This document shows, in pieces, positions 1 through 9,076 of a stretch of 64,000 nt of DNA. The number at the start of each line of letters is the position of its first letter. Position 1 is the stretch's first letter. The notes beneath the pieces were generated by a model. The model was not told where the DNA came from. It was given only the letters and a program-made list of their open reading frames with translations, and searched no databases. The stretch spans positions 31,990 to 95,989 of the forward strand of contig JBBRXP010000002.1 in assembly GCA_038238555.1 (NCBI GenBank), written 5' to 3'. The stretch is from JANNXQ01 sp038238555. GTDB taxonomy: Bacteria; Verrucomicrobiota; Verrucomicrobiia; Chthoniobacterales; Chthoniobacteraceae. The position numbers were made by a program, and so were the translations under genes.

Positions 1-225
1 CGTCCCGCGCTCGGTGCGCGCAAGGACTCGCGCTGGCAGGTCGTCGTGAATGCCGACCCGCGAAGGAGCCATCATCACCGAATGGCGGACGCACAGCCCG
101 TGGACGAGCGGCGCGCGTTCGCAGTCGAGACGCGCTGGTTCACGGGCGCGTGCGACATTCCCACCTACGCGCTCGACGAACTGCTCGGGACGAAGCAAGG
201 CGCGGCGCATCACTTGAGACTGTAG
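1..225 (+). CDS. 3' end of an unrecognised gene (partial)
   Basis: Frame 1 is open from the window edge to a TAG at 223-225. Its second half has the G/C-ended codon pattern of the neighbouring genes and reads like the end of a globular protein (...VETRWFTGACDIPTYALDELLG...). The first half contains an odd Arg/His-rich stretch, so an indel near position 60-80 is possible. It would converge on, and overlap by 16 bases, the heme-binding gene on the other strand. I do not recognise the family. The call rests only on codon pattern and could be chance. Confidence 0.3.
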   Translation, partial: RPALGARKDSRWQVVVNADPRRSHHHRMADAQPVDERRAFAVETRWFTGACDIPTYALDELLGTKQGAAHHLRL

Positions 226-3200
226 AGGTATTCGAGCAGGTCGTTGAGCTGCTGTGGCGTCATCGTTTTTTCCAAACCCTGCGGCATGAAGGAAATCTCG
301 GAGGGCGCGATGCTCTCGATGTCTGCGCGGGCGATGCGCGTCTCTTCCAGCGCGGGCGTGCGCAGGAAGACGGCGTCGGCGGTCTCTCGCGCGATGATTC
401 CGTAGGCCGCGCCGCCGCGCTTGAGCTTGAGATTATACGCGCGAAAATCCGGCACGATGGTGGAGCTGGGAAAGACGATGGCCTCGAGCAGCGCGCGCGT
501 GACGCGGATGCTGCCGATGCGCGAGAGATCGGGGCCGAGATGGCCGCCGCGTCCGTTCACGTCGTGGCAGATGGAGCACATGGCTTCCTTGGAAAAAAAG
601 ACCTGCTCGCCACGATGCGCGTCGGCGGCGTTCGCGCTCATCTTCTCGCCGAGCTCGGCGAGATATTGCGCCTGCTGCGCGTGCGTTTGCTGGTGCTGAT
701 CGATCAGCGGTTTCGCGGCGGCGGCGATGTCGGGGTCGCGCAGAAAACGCTCGCCGTAAATTTGCTCGAGCTCATCGGCAGGCAGGGCACGCGCGCCGGG
801 AGAGCGGAGCAATGCTTTCGCGAGAGCGAGGCCCGTGGGTTTGTCGCTGGTCTTGTAAAATGCCTTCACCAGCAGCGGCAGCGTGAGCGGTCCGGCCTCG
901 GCGACTTTGGTGATGAGTGTCTGGCGCTGTGCGGCGGTGAGCTTCGCTGTCCCGAGCGCGGTGGCGGCGGTCACGGGCAGCATAGGGTCGCCCGCGGCGG
1001 TCAACTGCGCGGTGAGCCGATCGAAGGCCGCCGCATCCACGATGGTGCGCGGCGCGAGGAGGGCGGTGGCGGCGAGGCGCACCTCAACGGCGGCCGCGTC
1101 GTTGTTGCCGAGTTCCGCGAGCAATTTGTCGAACTGCGTGAGGCCGCGCAGGCGCACGATGTTCAGCGCTTCGCGCTGCATGGCGGCGTCGTGGCCGCGC
1201 AGGATTTTTTCCAGCGCATCGAGCCACGCCGGCGGCGGCGGCTGCGCGCGCGAGCGGGCGAGCACGCGGAAAATTTCGCGGCGCGTGTCCGCCGGGGCGC
1301 TGGCATTGACGAGCGTCTCCGCGATGAACTGCTGCACGCGCCCGTCCGCGGCGGATCCGATCAGCGCCGTGACCAACGCCTCGAGTTGTGGCGCCTCGAG
1401 CCTCGGAGCGAGCACCCATTTCGCCGCGACGGTGACGAGTTCCTGCGCCCATGCGGGCCGGCGGCTGATGGCCTCCAGCACGGCGAGCCGCAGCGCGGGA
1501 TCGTCGGCGCTCAGCAGCGGCGCGATGTGCTCGCGACTCAACTGCGCATTGGCGAGATATTGGAAGCTGTTTCCACGATGCGGATTGAGCAGGGAGTGAC
1601 CGCGGCCCGTGAGCTGCGGCGCGGATTGCCCGGTGCCGTTCATTTGATCCAGCGCGATCAAAGCCGCGCGGCGCACGCGGGGATCGGCATCGCTCAAGGC
1701 GGGCAGCGTGGCATCGAACGCGCCGATTTGGATGAGCGCGTAGATGAGGCTGTGCTGGAGGAAGCTGTCGTCCGCGCCTCGGCGCAGACTTTGCAGCAGC
1801 GGCTGCACCGCCTCCGCATTGCCGATGCGGCCAAGCGCCTCGGCTGCTTTCCGGCGAATGGGCGCGGTGTCCTCCACCACGAGGCGCGTGAGCGCGGGCA
1901 GCGCCTCCGCATCGCGCTCCACGCTCACGCAATGCGCCGCCACTTCACGCACCGCGGCGTCGCGGTGCTCGAGCGCCGCGCGCACTGCGGCACGCGCCTC
2001 CGTGGTGCCAATGCGTGAGAGCGCATACACCGCTTCGCGGCGCATCCGCGAAGCCGATGCGTCCGCGCCGTTCACGATCTTCGTCAATTCTCCGACGGAA
2101 ATCTGGCCGCGCTTCACCAGCTCCTCGACAGCACGCGCGGCGACCTGATGTCGCGCATCGCTCAACAAGCCCGCGAGCTTTTCCACCGGCAGCGACGGCC
2201 ACGCGATCTTCTTCCCCCACGGATCGTCGAGCTTTGGCGCATCGCGGCGCCACACGCGATAGATGGCCCCGGTGACTTGCTCCTTCGCGATCTTTTGCGT
2301 GGGGCAGTCGTAGTTGAACCACGAGCCCATGTCGATCACCAGCAGACTGCCGTCCGCATCCTCGAGCACATCGGTGGGATGAAAGTCCCAATCGGTCGAG
2401 ACCAGGAAGTCCGTGTTCTCGGAGGTGAGCCTCGCGCCGTCATGCTGGAGCGCGTGGCGTTGCAGACGGCGCACATTGAACTGCGTGGTGAGCAGCGTGC
2501 CGCGATAGTCCGCGCCGAAGTGCTCCGAGCGCAACCGCACCAGCCCGCACAACGCCGCCGGATACGCCGCGCTGAATCCCGCGATGGGCGTGAGCCACGG
2601 CCCGGTGCGCGGAAACTCCGCGATCGTCGGCTCGTCGGCTCGCGGATACACGCCGCCGTCGATGTATTGCAGCAGCATGTCGCCGGGATATTGGTCCATC
2701 GTCCCGCAGAGATCGCCCGTCTCGGTGAAGGCCAGCTCCACCGTGTTATCGAACCCGCCGCCCGCGATGCGCTCGACGCCCGTGCCATCGAGACGGCAGC
2801 GCCACACACGCGCCGCGAGACCTTCGAGATGTTTTCCTTCCCGCGTCTCCACGCGATAACCATGCCGGCCCTGCGTCCAGTAAAGCCAGCCATCCGGCTG
2901 CAAAAATGGCCCGTGAATGTCGCAGCCATTGCCGGTGAAGCCAAACTTGCCCACCAACTCCTCGCGCTGATCGGCCACGCCATCGCCATCCGTGTCCGTG
3001 AGTTTCCAGATGGCCGGATGCGACGCCGCATACACCGAGCCGCCGTGCCAGAGCACGCCCGATCCGAAGACCAGGCCATCGGCGAAGACCTTTCGCGTGT
3101 CGAACTTCCCATCGCCATCGGTGTCCTCCAGCACGCTGATCTTCGCGAGCTTCATCGGCTCGATGGCCGTGCCCGGGAGATTTTTCCCCGTGCCCTCGGC

Positions 3201-3386
3201 CACATAGAGCCGGCCGCGATCGTCGAAGCACGCGAACTGTGGATACTTCAGCAGCGATTCCCCCGCCACCTTCTCCACCACCCAGCCCGGCGGCACATGG
3301 AAGCTGGCGGGCTCCGCGGCAACGGCGGAGCCCCACGACATCGCGCAGGCCAGCGCTTTCATCAGGAGATTCAGATTCGGTCTCAT
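210..3386 (-). CDS. PVC-type heme-binding dehydrogenase-like protein with HEAT repeats and C-terminal cytochrome c motif
   Basis: Secreted protein of about 1058 residues. The start at 3386 gives a clean Sec signal (MRPNLNLLMKALACAMSW... ending AVAA); the open frame continues 26 codons upstream, but that part is not signal-like. The N-terminal third is the six-bladed propeller of the family called 'putative membrane-bound dehydrogenase' (PPGWVVEKVAG..., YVAEGTGKNLPG, DTDGDGKFDTRKVFADGL). The middle, about residues 400-800, consists of HEAT-like repeats (AVREVAAHC, DPRVRRAALIAL). The last about 140 residues hold one CSICH heme c site in the 'putative heme-binding domain' typical of Planctomycetota and Verrucomicrobiota. 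By family it is a periplasmic electron-transfer or sugar-oxidising protein; the substrate is unknown. It is the last gene of a minus-strand pair with the ceramidase-like gene. Confidence 0.9.
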   Translation of the reverse strand: MRPNLNLLMKALACAMSWGSAVAAEPASFHVPPGWVVEKVAGESLLKYPQFACFDDRGRLYVAEGTGKNLPGTAIEPMKLAKISVLEDTDGDGKFDTRKVFADGLVFGSGVLWHGGSVYAASHPAIWKLTDTDGDGVADQREELVGKFGFTGNGCDIHGPFLQPDGWLYWTQGRHGYRVETREGKHLEGLAARVWRCRLDGTGVERIAGGGFDNTVELAFTETGDLCGTMDQYPGDMLLQYIDGGVYPRADEPTIAEFPRTGPWLTPIAGFSAAYPAALCGLVRLRSEHFGADYRGTLLTTQFNVRRLQRHALQHDGARLTSENTDFLVSTDWDFHPTDVLEDADGSLLVIDMGSWFNYDCPTQKIAKEQVTGAIYRVWRRDAPKLDDPWGKKIAWPSLPVEKLAGLLSDARHQVAARAVEELVKRGQISVGELTKIVNGADASASRMRREAVYALSRIGTTEARAAVRAALEHRDAAVREVAAHCVSVERDAEALPALTRLVVEDTAPIRRKAAEALGRIGNAEAVQPLLQSLRRGADDSFLQHSLIYALIQIGAFDATLPALSDADPRVRRAALIALDQMNGTGQSAPQLTGRGHSLLNPHRGNSFQYLANAQLSREHIAPLLSADDPALRLAVLEAISRRPAWAQELVTVAAKWVLAPRLEAPQLEALVTALIGSAADGRVQQFIAETLVNASAPADTRREIFRVLARSRAQPPPPAWLDALEKILRGHDAAMQREALNIVRLRGLTQFDKLLAELGNNDAAAVEVRLAATALLAPRTIVDAAAFDRLTAQLTAAGDPMLPVTAATALGTAKLTAAQRQTLITKVAEAGPLTLPLLVKAFYKTSDKPTGLALAKALLRSPGARALPADELEQIYGERFLRDPDIAAAAKPLIDQHQQTHAQQAQYLAELGEKMSANAADAHRGEQVFFSKEAMCSICHDVNGRGGHLGPDLSRIGSIRVTRALLEAIVFPSSTIVPDFRAYNLKLKRGGAAYGIIARETADAVFLRTPALEETRIARADIESIAPSEISFMPQGLEKTMTPQQLNDLLEYLYSLK

Positions 3387-3411
3387 ATTTCGTTTTCGAC
3401 CATCACGCCCC

Positions 3412-3477
3412 GGCTGACAAAAAATTGACCGGCAAAAAATCTGAAGCCATTTTCTGTCAGCCAATATTCTGTCATCC
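3412..3477. repeat. intergenic inverted repeat, GGCTGACA type
   Basis: The 96-base gap between the two minus-strand genes holds GGCTGACAAAAAAT (3412-3425) and its near-perfect inverted partner ATTTTCTGTCAGCC (3449-3462), 13 of 14 paired. A second, degenerate copy of the right arm follows at once (AATATTCTGTCATCC, 3463-3477). The arms could form a hairpin with a loop of about 23 bases. It looks like a repetitive extragenic palindrome, not a terminator, because there is no T-run after the stem on the minus strand. Confidence 0.6.
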
Positions 3478-3482
3478 GACGA

Positions 3483-4838
3483 CTAACGCGCGACCTCCAG
3501 CAACTTCTTCATCGCGCCCATGAGCACCGGCTCCACCTCGGGGGCGACACTCGAGGCGTTGGCGCTGGTTTCATATCCGCCCTCGGGGTAGGCGGCGGCG
3601 GTGCCGATGTAGCCGGGGCCGTAGTCGCCGTAAGCGGCCATCATCACATGCAGGTCGGGGCGCATGGCTTTGGCGGCGAGCTGATATTCGACGAAGAGCT
3701 CGCCGGGCAGGTGCAACATGCGCGTGCCGCCGAGGCGCAGGCAGGTGATATCGATCTGGTGCCCGGCTTTCACGCGACGCACAAAAGCGAGTTGATCGGC
3801 AAAGGAGATGGTGCCTTTGGGCGCAGTGGCTTTGAGCTTCGCGATGAGGTCGGCCTCGTCCAAATGCGGCGCGAGCGGCAGGCTCACGGGCATGCTGCTC
3901 CAGCCGATGTCGGCGGCGGTGAGCGGGAGCCTGGCGGTCTTTTCGAAGGCTTCGCGCATTCCGTTGGCGAGGCGCGTGGCCAGGCGGATGCGGTTGGGCT
4001 GCGTGCCGTCGTTGTATTTGCCGGCGGCGACATTTCCGCCCGCGCCGTTGAAATGAACATGCAGCGCCGCATTCACATCCTGCCCGCGAATGAAGCGCGC
4101 GATGCCGGGGAAGTCGGGGCTCGGAATGCCGAGCCGGTAATAACTCTGGGGATGACAAGCGTAGGCGCTCAGCAAGGCCACGGGCTGCTCGCCATTCCAA
4201 AAGCTGAGCAGCGATACGACGGGATCGATGAGCCCCTCGGGCAGCGCGATGAGCTCCGCGACTTTGCAACTGCTGCCGCGCATGCTTCCCACCTTGCCAT
4301 CCGCGCGACGCTGCACGCGCCGGTTCGATGCGACCTCCTTCACGATGGCCTCGCCGTAGCCATAGTGCGTGACTCGCTGCGCATGCGGCAGGGCGGCGCG
4401 GATCGCATCGGCGGAGCGCTGGATGACTTGCCGGTGAAAGGCGCCGTCGAAGCGCGTGTAACCGGGCACGCCGAGCTCGTTGATGAGTTTCTCCGCCGTG
4501 AAGTCGCAGCATGGCGCGTCGTGCTGATGCAGAGCGTGCACCGCCACGCGCGCCGGCACGGTGCCGGCCGCCTTGGCGAGTTCGGAGCGGAAGGCATAGT
4601 GGCCTTCATTGGCGATGCCGATCCAGTCCACGGCGCAGAGCACGATGGGCTGCTCGGCGCCGAGGATCACGACACCACGACAGCGCAGAGTGAGCTCGTC
4701 GATGCGCTTGACCGGATCATAAGCCATCGCGGAACCGAGCGGCGGCGTGGCATCGACATCGAAAGTGGCGAGCGTGATCGTGCTTTGCGCGAGCGCGGCC
4801 AGCGGCAGCGCGATGAGCGCGATGAGGAGTTGTTTCAT
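3483..4838 (-). CDS. secreted neutral/alkaline non-lysosomal ceramidase-like hydrolase
   Basis: 451 residues. The chosen ATG at 4838 begins a clear Sec signal (MKQLLIALIALPLAALAQ). The mature part starts TITLATFDVDATPPLGSAMAYD, the typical opening of the neutral ceramidase-like domain common in PVC catabolic islands. Supporting elements are ALHQHDAPCCD (metal-binding His region, about residue 97), HFNGAGGNVAAGKYND and LPGELFVEYQLAAK, as in the family. Many family members act on unknown substrates, so true ceramidase activity is not implied. The open frame runs about 140 codons further upstream, but that extension is repeat and a remnant of another gene. Divergent from the sulfatase at 5113. 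Confidence 0.85.
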   Translation of the reverse strand: MKQLLIALIALPLAALAQSTITLATFDVDATPPLGSAMAYDPVKRIDELTLRCRGVVILGAEQPIVLCAVDWIGIANEGHYAFRSELAKAAGTVPARVAVHALHQHDAPCCDFTAEKLINELGVPGYTRFDGAFHRQVIQRSADAIRAALPHAQRVTHYGYGEAIVKEVASNRRVQRRADGKVGSMRGSSCKVAELIALPEGLIDPVVSLLSFWNGEQPVALLSAYACHPQSYYRLGIPSPDFPGIARFIRGQDVNAALHVHFNGAGGNVAAGKYNDGTQPNRIRLATRLANGMREAFEKTARLPLTAADIGWSSMPVSLPLAPHLDEADLIAKLKATAPKGTISFADQLAFVRRVKAGHQIDITCLRLGGTRMLHLPGELFVEYQLAAKAMRPDLHVMMAAYGDYGPGYIGTAAAYPEGGYETSANASSVAPEVEPVLMGAMKKLLEVAR

Positions 4839-4880
4839 GGAATGAGCGATGGCGGCTGGAGTTGAGGGAAAGATGATCAT

Positions 4881-4955
4881 TTTGAGTTCTTCGATGAAGG
4901 TCAGCAAGTCCGCCATCTCCTGCACGCTCATGCCGGTCTCGAGTCCCTCGCGGCA
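4881..4955 (-). pseudogene. C-terminal remnant of a cytochrome/heme-binding-type protein
   Basis: Just upstream of the ceramidase-like start, in the same frame, about 25 codons read REGLETGMSVQEMADLLTF..., very like the final helix (GMS.QEMADL..FL) that closes heme-binding domains of PVC secreted proteins. No gene body precedes it; the sequence upstream is a repeat. I read it as a leftover gene end. The identification rests on one motif. Confidence 0.35.
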
Positions 4956-4980
4956 GCGGGCCGCCGCAAAAAAGCGAAGA

Positions 4981-5026
4981 TCCGGTGGCTTGCGCCACCG
5001 GCTAATTTCCGAAGCGCCTCCGGCGC
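4981..5026. repeat. two-hairpin REP-like element, copy 1
   Basis: Hairpin 1 is CCGGTGGC, loop TTGC, GCCACCGG (a perfect 8-bp stem), followed by the linker CTAATTTCCGAA. Hairpin 2 is GCGC, loop CTCCG, GCGC (5014-5026). A second copy lies at 26175-26220, identical over its first 30 bases but with a different hairpin-2 stem that still pairs. It lies in the divergent gap between the ceramidase-like gene and the sulfatase. Confidence 0.8.
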
Positions 5027-5112
5027 GTCCAGCACGATAAAAGCAGTTTAGTCTATCTTCCACCTTCTCAGTAGGAGCTACCTTTTCGACTCCCACCTGC
5101 CAGCCTCCCACC

Positions 5113-6504
5113 ATGCTGAAATCATTCATCTGCTCCGCCGTCCTCTTCGCCGCTGCCTTCGCGCAAGGTGCCGAATCGCGCGCGCAACCCAATGTGCTCT
5201 TCCTGCTCGCCGACGATCTCGGCTGGGGCGACCTCTCTTCGCACGGGAGCACTTTCATCAAGACGCCGAACCTCGACGCGCTCGCGAAACAGGGGACGGA
5301 CTTTCATCAGTTCAACGTCGCGAGCCCGGTCTGTTCGCCCAGCCGCGTGGGCTTCATGACGGGGCAGTTTCCGGCGCGCTTCGGTGTGCGCACCGCGATC
5401 AGCAGCATCGCCAACAACGTCATGCTGAATCAAGTGGACTGGCTCGATGCGAAGGCCGTCACGCTGCCGCGATTGCTCCAGGGTGCGGGCTACGCCACCG
5501 GGCACTTCGGCAAGTGGCACCTCCAAAGCGGGCAGGCCGATGATGCGCCCCTGCCCGCGGCTTACAGTGTGGAGGAATGCGCGCTCTTCCCCGGCACCGC
5601 GCATCCCCACGCGCCGCAGTTGCTCTCCAATCACGACATCTGGGATGCTGCGGTGGACTTTCTGCGGCGGCATCGCGAGCAGCCATTCTATCTCAATGTG
5701 TGGATGCACGAGACGCATGTCGCGCATCGTCCGTCACCCGAATCCCTGCAGGAGAATGCGCAGCTCGACGAGCGCCAGCGCATCTACGCCGCGGTCGCCA
5801 CGGATGCGGATCGCGGCGTGGGAAAAATTCTCGCGGCGCTCAAAGAACTCGGGCTCGAAGAAAACACGCTGGTCATTTTCTCCAGCGACAACGGCCCCGA
5901 AAATACGAATCCGACGAAGCAGATGCGCGACGGCTACGGCGCCTACTACAGCGTCGGCGAGACGGGCGGAAAGAAGGGCCGCAAACGCAGTCTGCACGAG
6001 GGCGGGATCAGCACGCCCTTCCTCGTGCGCTGGCCCGGCCATGTGCCCGCCGGCCGCGTGGACGAGACGACCGCGATCGGCGCGGTCGATTTGCTGCCCA
6101 CCGTGTGCGAGGCGGCCGGCGTGAAGTTGCCGGCGAATTACGCGGGCGATGGCGAGAGCATGCTCGCCGCTTTCGCCGGCCAGGAAATGCGGCGGATCAA
6201 GCCGCTCTTTTGTGATTGGACCCGCACCAATCGCCCGCCCACGAACTGGCCGCGCTGGAGCATTCACGATGGCGAGTGGAAGCTGCTCACCGACGATGGC
6301 CGGCGCGCGGAGCTGTATCGTCTCGCCGACGACCGCGCAGAGACCGCCGATCTCGCGAGCGCCCATCCCGAGATCGTCCAGCAACTGACCGCGAAGCTGG
6401 AGGCTTGGAAAGCGACGCTGCCAAAAGAATTGCCCGCGGACTGTCTCAGCAAAAAACGCCAGCGCGGCGCGGCTTCCAAAGCGGCGCCGAAGACAGACGA
6501 TTAA
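5113..6504 (+). CDS. secreted sulfatase (formylglycine type)
   Basis: 463 residues with a Sec signal (ends AFAQGA). The alkaline-phosphatase-superfamily sulfatase fold is plain: NVLFLLADDLGWGDL with the metal-binding Asp pair at residues 34-35, then C74-S-P-S-R, where Cys74 is the residue converted to formylglycine. GHFGKWHL follows, then FSSDNGPENTNP with the second metal site, and a C-terminal WKLLTDDGR...ELYRLADD segment. It is complete and of normal length. It would remove sulfate esters from glycans or glycolipids in the periplasm. It depends on a formylglycine-generating enzyme; only fragments of such enzymes are seen in this window. First gene of a plus-strand run with the next sulfatase 21 bases downstream. 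Confidence 0.93.
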   Translation: MLKSFICSAVLFAAAFAQGAESRAQPNVLFLLADDLGWGDLSSHGSTFIKTPNLDALAKQGTDFHQFNVASPVCSPSRVGFMTGQFPARFGVRTAISSIANNVMLNQVDWLDAKAVTLPRLLQGAGYATGHFGKWHLQSGQADDAPLPAAYSVEECALFPGTAHPHAPQLLSNHDIWDAAVDFLRRHREQPFYLNVWMHETHVAHRPSPESLQENAQLDERQRIYAAVATDADRGVGKILAALKELGLEENTLVIFSSDNGPENTNPTKQMRDGYGAYYSVGETGGKKGRKRSLHEGGISTPFLVRWPGHVPAGRVDETTAIGAVDLLPTVCEAAGVKLPANYAGDGESMLAAFAGQEMRRIKPLFCDWTRTNRPPTNWPRWSIHDGEWKLLTDDGRRAELYRLADDRAETADLASAHPEIVQQLTAKLEAWKATLPKELPADCLSKKRQRGAASKAAPKTDD

Positions 6505-6525
6505 GAATCTTCCCTCCACTCGCTC

Positions 6526-7929
6526 ATGCGCCTTTTTCTCGCACTGCTGCTGCTTGTCGCGTCCGTGCTCGCGGTGGAAACCGCGCCGCGTCCGAACATC
6601 CTCTTCCTCCTCGCCGACGACGTGCGCTGGGACGATCTCGGATGCACGGGACATCCGTTTTCGCGGACGCCGCAGCTCGATCGCATCGCACGCGAAGGCG
6701 TGAAATTCCGCAACGCCTTTGCGACCACGCCGCTGTGTTCGCCGAGCCGCGCGAGTTTTCTCACCGGGCTTTATCCGCACGCGCACAGCATCACCGACAA
6801 CACCGATCGCAGTGCGGCCAGCCACCAGCTCGCGACCTTTCCGCAGGCGCTCCAGCGCGCCGGTTATGAGACCGCGTTCATCGGCAAATGGCACATGGGC
6901 AATGACGATTCGCGCCGACCTGGATTCGATCATTGGATTTGCCTCAAAGGACAAGGCTCGACCTTCGACCCCGAGCTGAATGTGGATGGCGAGGCGGTGC
7001 GCACGAAAGGCTACGTCACCGACATTCTCAGCGAGCGCGCCGTCGCGTTCGTGCAGCGGCCGCGGGAGAAACCATTCCTGCTCTACCTCGCGCACAAGGC
7101 GGTGCATCCCGAAGCTGGGCAGCGCGCCGACGGCACCCTGACCGATCCGGGCGCATCGAACTTCATTCCCGCCGAGCGCCACAAGAATCTCTACGCGGGT
7201 GTGACGATCCCGCGCCGGCCCAACGCGGCCGACACGCTCGCAGGCAAGCCCGCGCTGCGCCGCGACATCCCCGGCCTGCCGCCGCTCGGTCCGGCGACCG
7301 GCTCGAGCGATGAAACCATCCTCGGCCGGCTGCGGATGCTCGCGGCCGTGGACGAGAGCACCGGCGATCTTTTTCGCGCGCTCGCCGCGACCGGCCAGCT
7401 CGACCGCACGCTGATTATTTTCACGAGCGACCACGGATATTTTTACGGTGAGCACGGATTGAGCGTCGAGCGCCGGCTCGCTTACGAGGAAGGCATTCGC
7501 ATTCCGTTGCTGATGCGTTTCCCGCCGCTCATCGCGCCCGGTTCCGTGCGCGACCAGATGGTGCTGAGCCTCGACCTCGCGCCGACGCTGCTCGCGCTCG
7601 CGGGCGCGCCGGCCCCGACGGGGCTGCACGGACACTCGCTTGTTCCGCTGCTCGAGCGCGACGGCCCCGGCGTGCGCGAGGCGTTTTTAATCGAGCATTT
7701 TTCCGACAACGTCTTCCCGCGCGTGGCGCAGATGGGTTATCGCGCGGTGCGCACCGACCGCTGGAAATTCATCCACTACACCGACCTCGCCGACATGGAT
7801 GAGTTGTATGACCTGCGCGCCGATCCCTACGAAATGAAGAACCTCATCACCGACCCGAGCGCGGCTGGCGACTTGCAGCGAATGCGCGACGAACTTGCGC
7901 GGCGGTGGCGGGCCACGGGCGGCAAATAA
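6526..7929 (+). CDS. secreted sulfatase (formylglycine type)
   Basis: 467 residues with signal MRLFLALLLLVASVLAVE. Core motifs: NILFLLADDVRWDDLGC (metal Asp pair 31-32), C71-S-P-S-R as formylglycine site, FIGKWHMGND, and FTSDHGYFYGEHGL for the C-terminal metal site. The HGYFYGEHGL form and the closing DELYDLRADPYEMKNLI are typical of the subgroup that includes iduronate- and choline-sulfatase-like enzymes of PVC bacteria; the substrate cannot be named. It follows the previous sulfatase with a short gap, so the two are probably co-transcribed. Intact. Confidence 0.93.
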   Translation: MRLFLALLLLVASVLAVETAPRPNILFLLADDVRWDDLGCTGHPFSRTPQLDRIAREGVKFRNAFATTPLCSPSRASFLTGLYPHAHSITDNTDRSAASHQLATFPQALQRAGYETAFIGKWHMGNDDSRRPGFDHWICLKGQGSTFDPELNVDGEAVRTKGYVTDILSERAVAFVQRPREKPFLLYLAHKAVHPEAGQRADGTLTDPGASNFIPAERHKNLYAGVTIPRRPNAADTLAGKPALRRDIPGLPPLGPATGSSDETILGRLRMLAAVDESTGDLFRALAATGQLDRTLIIFTSDHGYFYGEHGLSVERRLAYEEGIRIPLLMRFPPLIAPGSVRDQMVLSLDLAPTLLALAGAPAPTGLHGHSLVPLLERDGPGVREAFLIEHFSDNVFPRVAQMGYRAVRTDRWKFIHYTDLADMDELYDLRADPYEMKNLITDPSAAGDLQRMRDELARRWRATGGK

Positions 7930-7976
7930 AATCCGCGCGCCATGACCGCATCCCAAACGAATTGGAGATAACGGGA

Positions 7977-8990
7977 ATGGGGACAATGAAATTGAAGGGT
8001 GGGGGATCACCATATCCCATTGCTTTGTCCCCCTTCCTTGTCCTCGGTCCCTTCGTTGCGCTGCTTTCCTTCGTGACGCTGCACGCGCGGCCGCCGGGCG
8101 CCGAACTCGAATCGGTGAAAAAAATCTGGGATCGCGCGCCGCACAACGGCTTTACGGACCTCATCCGTTTCCACGATCAATTCTTTTGCTGCCTCCGCGA
8201 AGGGCTCGATCATGTCGGCGGCGATGGCGTCATCCGCATTCTCGCTTCCAAGGATGGCGACGTGTGGGAGGACTGCGCGGGAGTCGCGGAGCAAGGCGTG
8301 GATTTGCGCGAGTCGAAGTTGGAGATTTCGCCGGATGGCCAGCAACTTTACCTGCTCTGCGGCGGGTCGATCTACGACGGCGGCCATGAGCTCAAAGGCC
8401 GCCGCACCCGGTGCGCGACTTCGCCCGACGGGAAAGTGTGGACGCCGACGCGCAAACTTTTGGGCGAGGGCGACTGGCTCTGGCGCGTCGCGTTCAATCC
8501 AGCGGACAAAAAATTCTACGGCATGGCCGACAACATTTACCCGGCCACTGGCGGCCCGAAACCGGAGGACGAGTGGACGCTGAAACTCTACTCGAGCGGC
8601 GATGGCGATGAGTGGCAGTACCTCGCCACGCTGCCCGTCACCGGCCAGCCGAACCAGCCCACGCTGCGCTTCCTTCGCGACGGTCGCACGATGGCGCTCG
8701 TGCGGCGCAACACCGAAGACAAAGGCGGCGTCATCGGTGTCGCGCGCGTGCCGTATAGCGAGTGGCAATGGACGAAAACCGCAGCGCGCATCTCCGGCCC
8801 GAACTTTATCGAACTGCCTGACGGAAGGCTCGTCGCCGGCGCGCGCAGCTTTGGAAAAAAAGCTGCCGACAACCGCATGCTCCTCTCGACGATGACCTCC
8901 ACCAGCCTCACGCCTTTGCTCGAACTGCCGAGCAACGGCAGCGACGTCGGCTATCCCGGCTCGTGTGGCACGAGGGTCTGCTTTGGGTGA
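7977..8990 (+). CDS. secreted BNR/propeller-like protein, frameshifted near the C-terminus
   Basis: The frame ends at 8990 with the unnatural tail ...GSCGTRVCFG. From about 8960 the +1 frame gives a fitting end (LVWHEGLLWVSYNSSHEG...YLAKVRLPRVPAK, stop at 9067). One C is missing at the GGCTCGTG site near 8958-8962, so the gene is broken or the sequence has an error. The body resembles sialidase/BNR propellers: FHDQFFCCLREG, ILASKDGDVWEDC, LYSSGDGDEWQYLATL, VRRNTEDKGGVIG. The start at 7977 has a GGAGA 8 bases upstream. The signal-peptide region overlaps a heptamer-repeat tract (7974-8070). The exact glycan role is unknown. Confidence 0.7.
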   Translation: MGTMKLKGGGSPYPIALSPFLVLGPFVALLSFVTLHARPPGAELESVKKIWDRAPHNGFTDLIRFHDQFFCCLREGLDHVGGDGVIRILASKDGDVWEDCAGVAEQGVDLRESKLEISPDGQQLYLLCGGSIYDGGHELKGRRTRCATSPDGKVWTPTRKLLGEGDWLWRVAFNPADKKFYGMADNIYPATGGPKPEDEWTLKLYSSGDGDEWQYLATLPVTGQPNQPTLRFLRDGRTMALVRRNTEDKGGVIGVARVPYSEWQWTKTAARISGPNFIELPDGRLVAGARSFGKKAADNRMLLSTMTSTSLTPLLELPSNGSDVGYPGSCGTRVCFG

Positions 8991-9076
8991 GCTACAATTC
9001 ATCGCACGAAGGCAAGACCTGCATTTATCTGGCGAAGGTGCGGCTGCCCCGCGTGCCGGCCAAATAGATTGAAGCC

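Noticed and set aside
150..2018. Very long open frames antisense to the heme-binding gene and to most other genes
   Set aside because: Arg-, Ala- and His-rich translations without motifs; they follow from the high GC3 of the true gene on the other strand.
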